Assembly (NCBI GenBank): GCA_964494475.1
Contig: CAZBRS010000037.1
Coordinates: forward strand, 1 to 63,900
From: CAZBRS01 sp964494475
Lineage (GTDB): Bacteria > Myxococcota_A > UBA9042 > CAZBRS01
DNA length: 63,900 nucleotides
Direction: 5' to 3'
A program made the translations under genes and the position numbers. Positions 1 to 10,403 of the stretch are shown one piece after another. The notes beneath the pieces are model-generated. The model was not told the origin of the DNA, did not search any database, and was given only the letters and a program-made list of their open reading frames with translations. Positions within the stretch are counted from its first letter, which is position 1, and each line of letters begins with the position of its first letter.

Positions 1-16
1 CCTCGAGCCCCGCCGA

Positions 17-1363
17 TTACTCTGCCCGCCACCCGCCGTCGAACCAGCCCAGCTGCTCGTGGGCGTTCCAGGCGCAGACGCCGCCCTGGGGACCGGGGCC
101 CATGCGCAGCTCGTAGTGCTCGAGCTGCCCCACGGGGTCGGCGGCGATGGACTCGGGATCGACCAGGTAGCCGATGGCGTCGTTGCCCTGGGCCACGATG
201 AAGGCCAGCGGGCTCACCACTCGCTCGCGCAGGCGCAGGCCGAGCTCGGGCGTGCCCTCGCCGGGGAACGAAGCGAACTCGACCGGGCCCACCTTGTGCC
301 AGCCGAAGGGCATCTCCTCGGCCACGTAGGCGTCACCGTCGGCGGTGAGCGAGCGGAAGGGGATGCCGAGCATCTCGAAGACCTGCACCACCATGGTGCC
401 TTCGATGGCGCAGGACACGATGACTTCGCGGTGGACGATCTCCTCGTCGTTCCCCTCGACCAGTCCGGGCAGGGCCTGGAGGGTCACGTCGGCCAGCGCC
501 TTGCCCACGGCGTAGGCGCGGTCGAAGTCGTCGGTGGCCTCGATCTCGGCCATGGCCGGACCGTCGTGGACGGCGGCCTCGAAGCCCAGCACGAACATGG
601 CCGGCGCTCCCGTGGCCGCCTCGACCTCGGTGCGGTAGCCCCAGATGAAGTCGGCCGACGCCAGCCGGTTGGCTTCGGGCAGGATGGTCGGGTGCTTGGC
701 GTAGTTCACGACCGTGGCCAGGGCTTGGCCGTCGGCGCCTCGTGCCTGCAGGATGCCCACGGACTCGTCGAGCACGGTGGAGCAACCGTTGTCGCGGCCC
801 GAGTAGCCGTGCAGGGTCGTGGCGCCCTGGTAGAGCGACGCCCGGACGAGCGAGTCGGCGGCCTTGACTCCGGCCTCGACCACGCGGTCGGCGTGCCAGT
901 CGAGGAACTCGCGCGGAATGGGCGAATGGAGGGGTTGCCAGAAGCCCATGAGATCGGGCGAGGCGTGGGAGTGGCTCACCGTGACCAGGATCTGGTCGGG
1001 GGCGAGGTCGAGCCGGCCCTTCAGCCCCTCCGAGATGCGCTGGCGAACTTCGCGGACGCCGGGGCCGGCGCCCGCGAACTCCCAGAAGTAGCCCGAGTTG
1101 TCGACCGTGACGAGCAGGAACGCCTGGTCCTCGTCGTTCTGGATCAGGAGCGCCTGGGCGCGCAGGGGGTCGTGCACGCCCGTGGTGGTGCGGAAGCCGC
1201 CGGGCATGCCATAGCCGCCCATCACGGTGCCCTCGGGCGGCGAGACGTCGACCTCGGCGTAGCCCACCCGGAAGGGCAGCGTCTCCGGCGCCTCGGCGCT
1301 GGAGCCCCCCCCGCCGCAGGCCGCGAGCAGCCCCGTGACGACGATCGTGAGCAGGTGGCGCAT
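17..1363 (-). CDS. Neutral-ceramidase-like lipoprotein
   Basis: Predicted secreted lipoprotein of 448 residues. A short signal peptide ends in the lipobox LLAAC, followed by a Gly/Ser linker. The body resembles the N-terminal domain of neutral/alkaline non-lysosomal ceramidases: an early GYAEVDVSPPEG segment, SHSHASPD in place of the family's SHTHSGP metal-binding motif, and NYAKHPTILP in place of NFAVHAT. The family's GDVSPN catalytic segment is not recognisable (FVLGFEAAVHD stands there), so ceramidase activity is doubtful. I chose the second of two close ATGs because AGGAG lies six bases before it and directly abuts the first. The next gene upstream is also a minus-strand lipoprotein. The family call is fair; the substrate is unknown. 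Confidence 0.72.
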   Translation of the reverse strand: MRHLLTIVVTGLLAACGGGGSSAEAPETLPFRVGYAEVDVSPPEGTVMGGYGMPGGFRTTTGVHDPLRAQALLIQNDEDQAFLLVTVDNSGYFWEFAGAGPGVREVRQRISEGLKGRLDLAPDQILVTVSHSHASPDLMGFWQPLHSPIPREFLDWHADRVVEAGVKAADSLVRASLYQGATTLHGYSGRDNGCSTVLDESVGILQARGADGQALATVVNYAKHPTILPEANRLASADFIWGYRTEVEAATGAPAMFVLGFEAAVHDGPAMAEIEATDDFDRAYAVGKALADVTLQALPGLVEGNDEEIVHREVIVSCAIEGTMVVQVFEMLGIPFRSLTADGDAYVAEEMPFGWHKVGPVEFASFPGEGTPELGLRLRERVVSPLAFIVAQGNDAIGYLVDPESIAADPVGQLEHYELRMGPGPQGGVCAWNAHEQLGWFDGGWRAE

Positions 1364-1514
1364 GGGCATCTCCTGTGTGCGGTCCCGGCCGTTCGTTGCC
1401 GCGTCGCGGGGGCTCGCGCGCCCTGCAAAGTGGCAGTCTCTGACACAATCTAGGCGGGTCGTCGGACGGGCGCAAGAGCCAACGTGGGTTCTCGCCCCGC
1501 CGTTCGGTCGGGCC

Positions 1515-4500
1515 CTACGGAGCTTGCTTCTTCAGGCTCTCGGGCATCCAGTCGCACGTGTTCGACTCGAGGCAGGGGTCGTCGCTGAGCTCGAACCCGT
1601 CGGTGCTCATGTACAGGATGATCTGGTTCTCGACGAAGTTGTTGATGTTGAAGGCCCGCGTGGGGTTCGACGGCTCGACGCCGTGGGAGCCGATGGGGAT
1701 CATGTAGGGGAAGCGCACGCCGTACGTGCCCCACTCGGTCTTCAGGGTGGCGCGCACCGGGTCGCCGGGCGTGGGTTCGCCGAACTCGTTGGTGCCGTGG
1801 TCGAGGTCGTCGGGATCGGGGTGCAGGGCGATGCCCTCGTCGCCGAAGGCGGTCAGGTAGGGGTAGAACTGGTCGGGCCAGCGCGGGTCGAGCAGCAGGC
1901 GGTCGTACGGCAGGGGCTCGTTCTCGTAGAAGCGCTTCGCGACCTCGCCCCACTGCGTGATGGTCAGGCCCGTGTTGGGCGCGGCCGTCGTGTCGCTCTG
2001 GTGGCGCCAGTAGCTCTCGACCACGTCGGGCAGGTGCATGGCCACCAGGCGGTCGTTGGCCGCCTGGTCGATGGCGCCGATGGCGCGGCCGAGCGACATG
2101 CTGGTGGCGATGGGCACGTTGGGGTCGCCCACGGAGTGGTAGACGATCATGTTCGATTGGGGCGCCGCGGCCGGGTCGTACGAGAAGTCGAGGCGCTCTT
2201 CGTGCCGGTAGTGACGGGCGTAGACGGCCGGGTCGGCCTTCTCGACCACCATGGCGGCGATGGCCATCAGCCGCCGGAACTCCGGCGTGTTGCGCGCCCG
2301 GCCGAGGCCGGTGGCCAGGGCCGTGAGGGGCGCGCCCACCGGGAAGATGGCGCCCTGGTAGGAGACCTCTTTCTCGAACTTGTCGAGCACGGCCTTGGGA
2401 GCGGCCTTGCCGTCCCACCACCCGGCGTAGACCGCGATCTCGAGTTGGTCGCCGAACAGGGTGGCGCGGGCCAACTCGGGCGCGGGGCACGTGGCGGGGC
2501 CCGTCGGGGCGCCGGCGTCGTCCTTGGGCACGGTCCAGCTGCCGGGCGCGCACGACACGGGCACGGGCTGGGTGTCGCCATCGGACAGCCCGAGCAGAGG
2601 GCGCTTCTCGAGGGCCGAGGGGGCGTCACAGGCCAGGCTGACGCGGAAGCCGTGGCCGTCCTTGCCGCGGAACGCGCGCACCTGCTCGCCGTTCGACTTG
2701 TTGCGCACGACGACCGTGTCGCCGGGCAGGATGGTCGTGGTGTCGAGCAGCCGGTAGTAGTGCGGGCGGTTCGGATCGTGGGGGCAGTAGTCGTTGGCGC
2801 GGTTCGCCGAGATGGCGTAGACCTCGGCCGGGTCGGTGACGCCGGCGTAGGAGGGCGGCAGGCAGTATTCGCGGTGCAGGTTGTTGATCATGAACGCGAT
2901 CTCGACGGTCGCGGGATCGTCGGGCAGCGGGTGGAACACGACGAACGGTCCCATGAGCGGCAGGTGCACGGCCTCGGGCACGCCCGGATTGGTCGAGCGC
3001 AGGCCCACGTGGATGAGACCGGCGCCGCCCGAGACGGGGGTGGCCGTGGCGGTCGTGGCCTCGGTCGCGGCCATCACCTGCGCTACGAAGGCGCCCATCG
3101 ACTGGCCCCACGCGGGGTAGTAGCGGTTTCCCTTCCCCGTCTCGGGATCCCAGGGCCCGCCCAGGTCGATGACGCCGTCGCCGTTGAAGTCGCCCATCAA
3201 CTGGCCGTCGGCCGTGGCGGCGTTGGTGTCGACGCCCCAGGTGCGCGTGCCCAGTTGGCGCAGGATTCGGATGAACTGCAGGTGGTCGACGACGGTCTGG
3301 CGCACCATGTCGCGCATGTGGAAGACGTCCCAGCTCCAGAAGTCGCCGCCGTTGTCGAAGCTGGAGATCTGCCCGTCGTTGTCGAGATCGCGGATGCGAC
3401 CGCCCAGGAAGGCGTTCAGGAAGCGCTCGAGCTTCAGCGCCTTGGCGATCTTGGGCACGAGCTCGTTCCACTTGACCGCGGGGTCGTCGGCGGGCAGCGC
3501 GAGGCCGTGCCCGGCGGCGTCGAGCCCGCACAGGGCGTAGCCCATCTGCGCGAAGCGGCCGGCGAAGCCGAAGATCTCGAAGGGCGCGCCCGAGTAGCCG
3601 TGGCCGTAGAGCACGACGGGGAAGGGCGGCTTGAACTCGTCGGTGGTGACGGGCACCGAGCAGAGGAAGCTGGCCTTGGAAGGGCCCACGCTGGCGGTGC
3701 CCGCTGCCAGGTCGAGTTCGAAGCTCTCGTTGTCGTCGGCCGGGTACATGGGGGTAGCCAGGCCGTCCTTGTCGGCCAGGAACGACGGGGTCGTGAACGT
3801 GCCCATGACCCAGTAGTCCACGTGCTGCGTGTCGGTCTCGAGACCGGCCACGACCTCGGCGGGGTAGCCGAGCAGCGGGCCCAACTGGCCGAAGACCTTG
3901 CCCACCACCTTGGTGGTCAGGATGTAGGGCAGGGCCTCCTCGGTGCCGTCGGGGCGCGTGTCGCGCAGCACCTTGGGCGTCAGGTCGGGGGGGAACTGGT
4001 CGGCCACCCAGGCCAGCGACCCGTGACCGTAGAGGCCGGCGCGGATGGTCTCCATTTCGCGCGTGATGGTCTGGGTCGTGAACGTCCAGGCGAAGGCCAC
4101 GTCGGAGAGCGCCAGACCGAACCTGGCGTCGGCCAGGAGCCCTTCGAGCGGTTCGAGGTCGCGCGTCTGATCGAGGGGGTTCACGAAGGGGAAGGGCGAG
4201 CGCACGGGGCTGCCGTCTTCGCCCACCAGGCGCGTCGTGAGCACGACCGCGTAGGTCTCACCCTGGCGCATGGGCAGGGTGGGCCAGAGCACCAGCGAGT
4301 TCGTCTCCTTCTCGTAGAAGCTGATCAGATCGTCGATGGGCCGCGTGTTGCTCGCGAGGAGCTGCGGCAGGTTCTCGGGCGTGATGGCCTCGAGGGGCTG
4401 GCCGCTGAAGGTGTTGGGCGCGTCGAGCACGCCGTCGAAGTCGCGGTCTTCGTACGGGTCGAGCACGCCGTTGGAGTTCACGTCTTCGGCGTGGGTCTCG

Positions 4501-5021
4501 AACAGCAGGTTCGGCGAGTCGGCGTGGGGGTCGTGGTCCCAGTACTGCCAGGGCCACTCGAGGCCGAGCGGGTAGTTGCCGTTGCCCACGTCGAGGGGCA
4601 CGGGCTCGCCGAAGTCGGGAGAGCCCGGCGTGATGTTGAGGACGACCACCGCGTCGTTGGTGAGATCGTGGTCGGCGTGCAGGTCGCGCAGCTTCGCCGC
4701 GTCGAGGGGCGCGTCGAAGGCCACGCTGATGGGGGAGTAGAGGCCGAAGCCGTCCATACCGTTCACCTTCGCGCGGAGCTTGCGCTCGGCGAGGGTCGTG
4801 GCCTGCAGGCTCACGTTCAACCGCCGGCCCGTGGGTGACGTCGGATCGCGACGGGTGGCGGTGTTGTTGGGCAGTGGAACTTCGGGGAGCGGCTTGTGGT
4901 CCAGATCCCAGCGGACCGTCGGGCCCGAACCCAGCGGCGTGGCTCGGAGGCCGATGGCGTCGGGTCCCTCGCAGCCGAGCAGGAGCGCGACCAGGGCGGG
5001 CAGCAACCGGGAACGACGCAT
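1515..5021 (-). CDS. Large lipoprotein with alpha/beta-hydrolase fold
   Basis: A 1168-residue predicted lipoprotein: MRRSR, a hydrophobic stretch, then the lipobox LLLGC. The middle reads as an alpha/beta hydrolase, with an oxyanion-type YGHGYSG segment near residue 470 and a nucleophile elbow GQSMGA whose Ser is about residue 641. An Asp-rich segment (DLDNDGQISS, DFNGDGVIDL) that looks like calcium-binding loops precedes the elbow. The open frame extends far upstream, but the start is placed here because the signal peptide begins here and the rest would overlap the divergent gene. The substrate is not predictable; an extracellular esterase or lipase is the best guess. A 106-bp divergent promoter region separates it from the radical SAM gene. 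Confidence 0.8.
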   Translation of the reverse strand: MRRSRLLPALVALLLGCEGPDAIGLRATPLGSGPTVRWDLDHKPLPEVPLPNNTATRRDPTSPTGRRLNVSLQATTLAERKLRAKVNGMDGFGLYSPISVAFDAPLDAAKLRDLHADHDLTNDAVVVLNITPGSPDFGEPVPLDVGNGNYPLGLEWPWQYWDHDPHADSPNLLFETHAEDVNSNGVLDPYEDRDFDGVLDAPNTFSGQPLEAITPENLPQLLASNTRPIDDLISFYEKETNSLVLWPTLPMRQGETYAVVLTTRLVGEDGSPVRSPFPFVNPLDQTRDLEPLEGLLADARFGLALSDVAFAWTFTTQTITREMETIRAGLYGHGSLAWVADQFPPDLTPKVLRDTRPDGTEEALPYILTTKVVGKVFGQLGPLLGYPAEVVAGLETDTQHVDYWVMGTFTTPSFLADKDGLATPMYPADDNESFELDLAAGTASVGPSKASFLCSVPVTTDEFKPPFPVVLYGHGYSGAPFEIFGFAGRFAQMGYALCGLDAAGHGLALPADDPAVKWNELVPKIAKALKLERFLNAFLGGRIRDLDNDGQISSFDNGGDFWSWDVFHMRDMVRQTVVDHLQFIRILRQLGTRTWGVDTNAATADGQLMGDFNGDGVIDLGGPWDPETGKGNRYYPAWGQSMGAFVAQVMAATEATTATATPVSGGAGLIHVGLRSTNPGVPEAVHLPLMGPFVVFHPLPDDPATVEIAFMINNLHREYCLPPSYAGVTDPAEVYAISANRANDYCPHDPNRPHYYRLLDTTTILPGDTVVVRNKSNGEQVRAFRGKDGHGFRVSLACDAPSALEKRPLLGLSDGDTQPVPVSCAPGSWTVPKDDAGAPTGPATCPAPELARATLFGDQLEIAVYAGWWDGKAAPKAVLDKFEKEVSYQGAIFPVGAPLTALATGLGRARNTPEFRRLMAIAAMVVEKADPAVYARHYRHEERLDFSYDPAAAPQSNMIVYHSVGDPNVPIATSMSLGRAIGAIDQAANDRLVAMHLPDVVESYWRHQSDTTAAPNTGLTITQWGEVAKRFYENEPLPYDRLLLDPRWPDQFYPYLTAFGDEGIALHPDPDDLDHGTNEFGEPTPGDPVRATLKTEWGTYGVRFPYMIPIGSHGVEPSNPTRAFNINNFVENQIILYMSTDGFELSDDPCLESNTCDWMPESLKKQAP

Positions 5022-5091
5022 GGCGGAACCTCCGGGGGAGTCGTGACGCAGCGCGCTGTCTACCGTCCGACAACGCGCCGCGCTTGTCAAC

Positions 5092-5119
5092 TTGCTCCGA
5101 ACGTGGCGTGGCGTACACT
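5092..5119 (+). promoter_or_regulatory. Sigma70-type promoter of the radical SAM gene
   Basis: TTGCTC (5092-5097), a 16-bp spacer, then TACACT (5114-5119). The ATG at 5128 starts about where transcription should start and has no Shine-Dalgarno sequence, so the transcript may be leaderless. Read by eye; no start site was mapped. Confidence 0.45.
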
Positions 5120-5127
5120 CTCTGCCC

Positions 5128-7968
5128 ATGTCTGCCGTCGTCCTCGTCGAATTCGCGGCCACCGATCGCTTCCATCGCAGAGCCTCGTTCCCGTACGTCC
5201 ACGGCTGGTTGAAGCACCTGGGCGTGCCCGTGCGCTGGCTGCGCTTCGGCGTGGGCGCGGCGCGACGGTTCGAGCGGGGCGAGGAGGGGCTGGGTCTCTC
5301 CGAGGCCGAGTGGGGCACGCTCTCGGGGGTGGTGGCGGAGGTCGCGGCGAGCCACGTGCTGTTCGGGTCACGCCCTGCCGAGAGCCTGCTGTCGCGCTTC
5401 CACGCCGGGACTGCCGCGGCGCCGCGGCTGGCCCTCTTCGAGTCCCAGTCCGGCGCGCCGCGGTCGCGTGGCCTCGAGGTCGTCGACGAGAAGCCCGCCG
5501 CGCTGTCGGCGTTCCTCGGCCTGGCGGTGCCTCTCGACGACCTGCCCCTGCACCGCGTGGCCTGCCCCGACTTCGGCTTCGAGGCCGCCAACGACGCTGC
5601 CCGGGCCGCGCCCGCGCTGCCCTTTCTGGTGCTCGGCCGCGAGTGCACCTTCTCGTTGCCGTTCACGCGGAACCCGTTCCTCGACGGGCTCGATCTCTCC
5701 GGCTGTGCCCGCCGCGGGGGCTGCTCGTTCTGCGTGCGACCGCCCGAAGAGGCGGGGGCCTGGGATCTGGCTCCGGACGAGCTCCGCGCCCACCTGGCCG
5801 CGCTCCGCGCGACGCTGCCGCCCTCGGCCGCGCGCGGGGCCGTAAGGCTGCTCGGCGAGCCTGCCCTGCGGCACCTGGCGGCCGTCGTGGGGGCGCTGCT
5901 GGCCGAGGGGTTTCGCGACGTCGACTGGCTGCTCGACGCGCGCGCCGACGCGTTGGTCGAGCGGGCCGACGAGTTGGCGGCGGCCGCGACCCGCCTGGCC
6001 GGGACCGGGAACCGCCTGCACATGGCGCTCATCGGCATCGAGAGCTTCTCGGCCGCCGAGCTGGAGCGCCTGAACAAGGGCGTCGACCCGCTGACCAACC
6101 TGGCCGCCGTCGCCACGCTGCTCGAGCTCGAGCAGCGCTGCGCAGGCTCCTTCGCCTTCCGCGAGCACGGCGGGCTCAGCCTGATCCTTTTCACGCCCTG
6201 GACCAGCCCGCCCGATCTGGCCGCGAACCTGCGGCTCATCCAGCTCACGGGCCTCGAGCCCCTGTGCGGCAAGGTCTTCACGTCGCGGTTGCGCCTGGTG
6301 CCGGGGCTCCCGCTCACCGAGCGCGCCCGGGTCGACGGCCTGCTGGTCGAGGCGTACGACGATCCCCTCCTCGACACAGCGGCTCGCAACCTCTACGACC
6401 CCGAGCTGCCCTGGCGCTTCCGGGCGAGGGAGCTCGAGTCGGCCTGTCGTCTGTTGCTGCGCTTGCCGGGGACGACGCCCTCCGCCGATCCGCTGGGGGC
6501 GTCCGTCCAGAGGATGCTCGACCGGGCCCGGCGCATCGGCGTGGGCCCCATCGACGTGGCGATCCGGATCGTCGAACTGGCGACGGGTGACGAGCCGCCG
6601 CAGGCGCTGCTGGCGCGCGTCGAGGACTGGTTGACCGAGCGCGGGGGCGAGCGCGACGCCACGCGGCGGGGGGAGCGCTGGGCCGAGGCGGGGTCCGCCG
6701 GCTCCGATACGGCGGTGTCCCAGCGCCTGGCGGTCTTCCTCAGCGAGCGCGGCCTCAAGCCGGTGTCGAAGCTCGAGCCGTTGTCGGGGCCCCGGGCCGA
6801 GGCCCTGGTGGCCGGCGGGGAGCTCCCCAACGCGCTGCAACGCCGGCGCCGGACGGGCGCCGCCGACGCGGCGGTCCACGAGGTCTTCTTCGGGGCCGAT
6901 CCCCAGCGCGTGGCGGCGGCCGTGGCGGCCACCGAGCGGCTCGAACAGCCGCCCTCCGACGAGGCCGAGCGGCGGGCGGTGGCCGACGCCGGCCGACTCC
7001 TCGGCTACCCGGCGTGCTGCTCCGAGGCCTTCTCGGCGGCGCGCTCCTCCGGGCGTTGGAGCTACGTCTGGTTGCACCTGCGACGCCGGTTCGAGGTGCC
7101 CGGCGCGGTGCCGTGGCAACTCAACCCCTGGGCGAGCTCCTTGCTCTGCCCCCACGTGCCGTGCTCGCTGGCGTGCGCCGAGTCTCTCGACCTGGCCTCG
7201 GCCACGGCAGCCGCCCTGGCCGATCTGGAGGGGCCGGCCGCCCTCGCCGAGATCGAGGCGCGGGCCCGGAATCCCTGGTTGGCCGTGCTCGAGGGGCAGG
7301 GCGCGGCCATCGAGCTCGTCCCCGAGGGACCGCCCGGGGAGCGCTTCCGCTATCGGGCCGCGCGGAGCACCGACTCCGCGTCGGCGGACCTGGCGCTCGT
7401 GGCCGATGGGGACGAACTGGTGGTCGAGCCCCTGCGGCTGCTCGTGCTGCGCGGCGGCCGCTTGCACGCCGACCTGTCCCTGCGGGGCTTCGTGTGGTGG
7501 CACGAGCGGGCGCTCCAGGTCGAGGCGTGGACGCACCTGCTCGCGATCCGGGAGCGCACGCTGCTGGCGCCGGGGGGGGGAGGCCCGCGCACCGACGCGG
7601 CCGCCGAGCCCGACGTGGCCAAGGCCACGCCGCGCCTCCTGAAGCTGCGGTTCCTGCTGCTGCAGGCGTTGCCGTCGCGAGGCGCGGCCGAGCTCGCCGG
7701 CTTCGAGGCCGCCAGCCTGCGGGTCATCTCGCACGGGCGCATGCGGCTGGTGCTGGCGCGCGGGGCCGAGCGGCTCGCGCTCGAGGTCGAGGAGGCCCGG
7801 GCCGACACGCGGTGCTGGTTGCGCGTCGGGCCCTTCGCGCTCACGGTCCCGGGGGGCGCCGAACTGCCCGCGGGCGACGCGCTCCAGGCGGTCGAGGCGC
7901 TCGTCCGAAGGCTCGAGGCCGTGCTGCGTGCGGCGGGAGCGCGAATGCTGAAGAGCGCGGGCGGGTAG
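5128..7968 (+). CDS. Radical SAM protein with C-terminal DUF483-like Cys region
   Basis: Protein of 946 residues with two halves. The N-terminal half carries Cys193-x5-Cys199-x2-Cys202 (CARRGGCSFC), a spaced variant of the radical SAM cluster motif, with another Cys (GREC, C173) ahead of it. The following region (about 210-450) fits a radical SAM barrel. Around residues 620-700 lie LLGYPACC, LNPW and CPHVPCSLAC, the pattern I associate with DUF483 proteins, whose function is unknown. The extra cysteines could bind a second metal or cluster. It stands alone: divergent from the hydrolase lipoprotein and convergent with priA. The codon usage is the same as its neighbours. The reaction cannot be named; the radical SAM call rests on the Cys motif and fold-like context. 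Confidence 0.72.
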   Translation: MSAVVLVEFAATDRFHRRASFPYVHGWLKHLGVPVRWLRFGVGAARRFERGEEGLGLSEAEWGTLSGVVAEVAASHVLFGSRPAESLLSRFHAGTAAAPRLALFESQSGAPRSRGLEVVDEKPAALSAFLGLAVPLDDLPLHRVACPDFGFEAANDAARAAPALPFLVLGRECTFSLPFTRNPFLDGLDLSGCARRGGCSFCVRPPEEAGAWDLAPDELRAHLAALRATLPPSAARGAVRLLGEPALRHLAAVVGALLAEGFRDVDWLLDARADALVERADELAAAATRLAGTGNRLHMALIGIESFSAAELERLNKGVDPLTNLAAVATLLELEQRCAGSFAFREHGGLSLILFTPWTSPPDLAANLRLIQLTGLEPLCGKVFTSRLRLVPGLPLTERARVDGLLVEAYDDPLLDTAARNLYDPELPWRFRARELESACRLLLRLPGTTPSADPLGASVQRMLDRARRIGVGPIDVAIRIVELATGDEPPQALLARVEDWLTERGGERDATRRGERWAEAGSAGSDTAVSQRLAVFLSERGLKPVSKLEPLSGPRAEALVAGGELPNALQRRRRTGAADAAVHEVFFGADPQRVAAAVAATERLEQPPSDEAERRAVADAGRLLGYPACCSEAFSAARSSGRWSYVWLHLRRRFEVPGAVPWQLNPWASSLLCPHVPCSLACAESLDLASATAAALADLEGPAALAEIEARARNPWLAVLEGQGAAIELVPEGPPGERFRYRAARSTDSASADLALVADGDELVVEPLRLLVLRGGRLHADLSLRGFVWWHERALQVEAWTHLLAIRERTLLAPGGGGPRTDAAAEPDVAKATPRLLKLRFLLLQALPSRGAAELAGFEAASLRVISHGRMRLVLARGAERLALEVEEARADTRCWLRVGPFALTVPGGAELPAGDALQAVEALVRRLEAVLRAAGARMLKSAGG

Positions 7969-7990
7969 GCGCAGACCGGCGGCGTCGCGG

Positions 7991-10384
<2,394 letters not shown>

Positions 10385-10403
10385 CGGCTGTCCGGTGTGT
10401 TCG

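Noticed and set aside
1335..4838. An open plus-strand frame of 1167 codons opposite the large hydrolase lipoprotein.
   Set aside because: It is the high-GC shadow of the real gene: low-complexity, rich in Val, Gly, Arg and His, with no domain. The opposite strand has a signal peptide and catalytic motifs.
5368..7734. Long minus-strand frame within the radical SAM gene.
   Set aside because: Arg/Gly/Gln-rich shadow without motifs; the plus strand has the Cys motifs.
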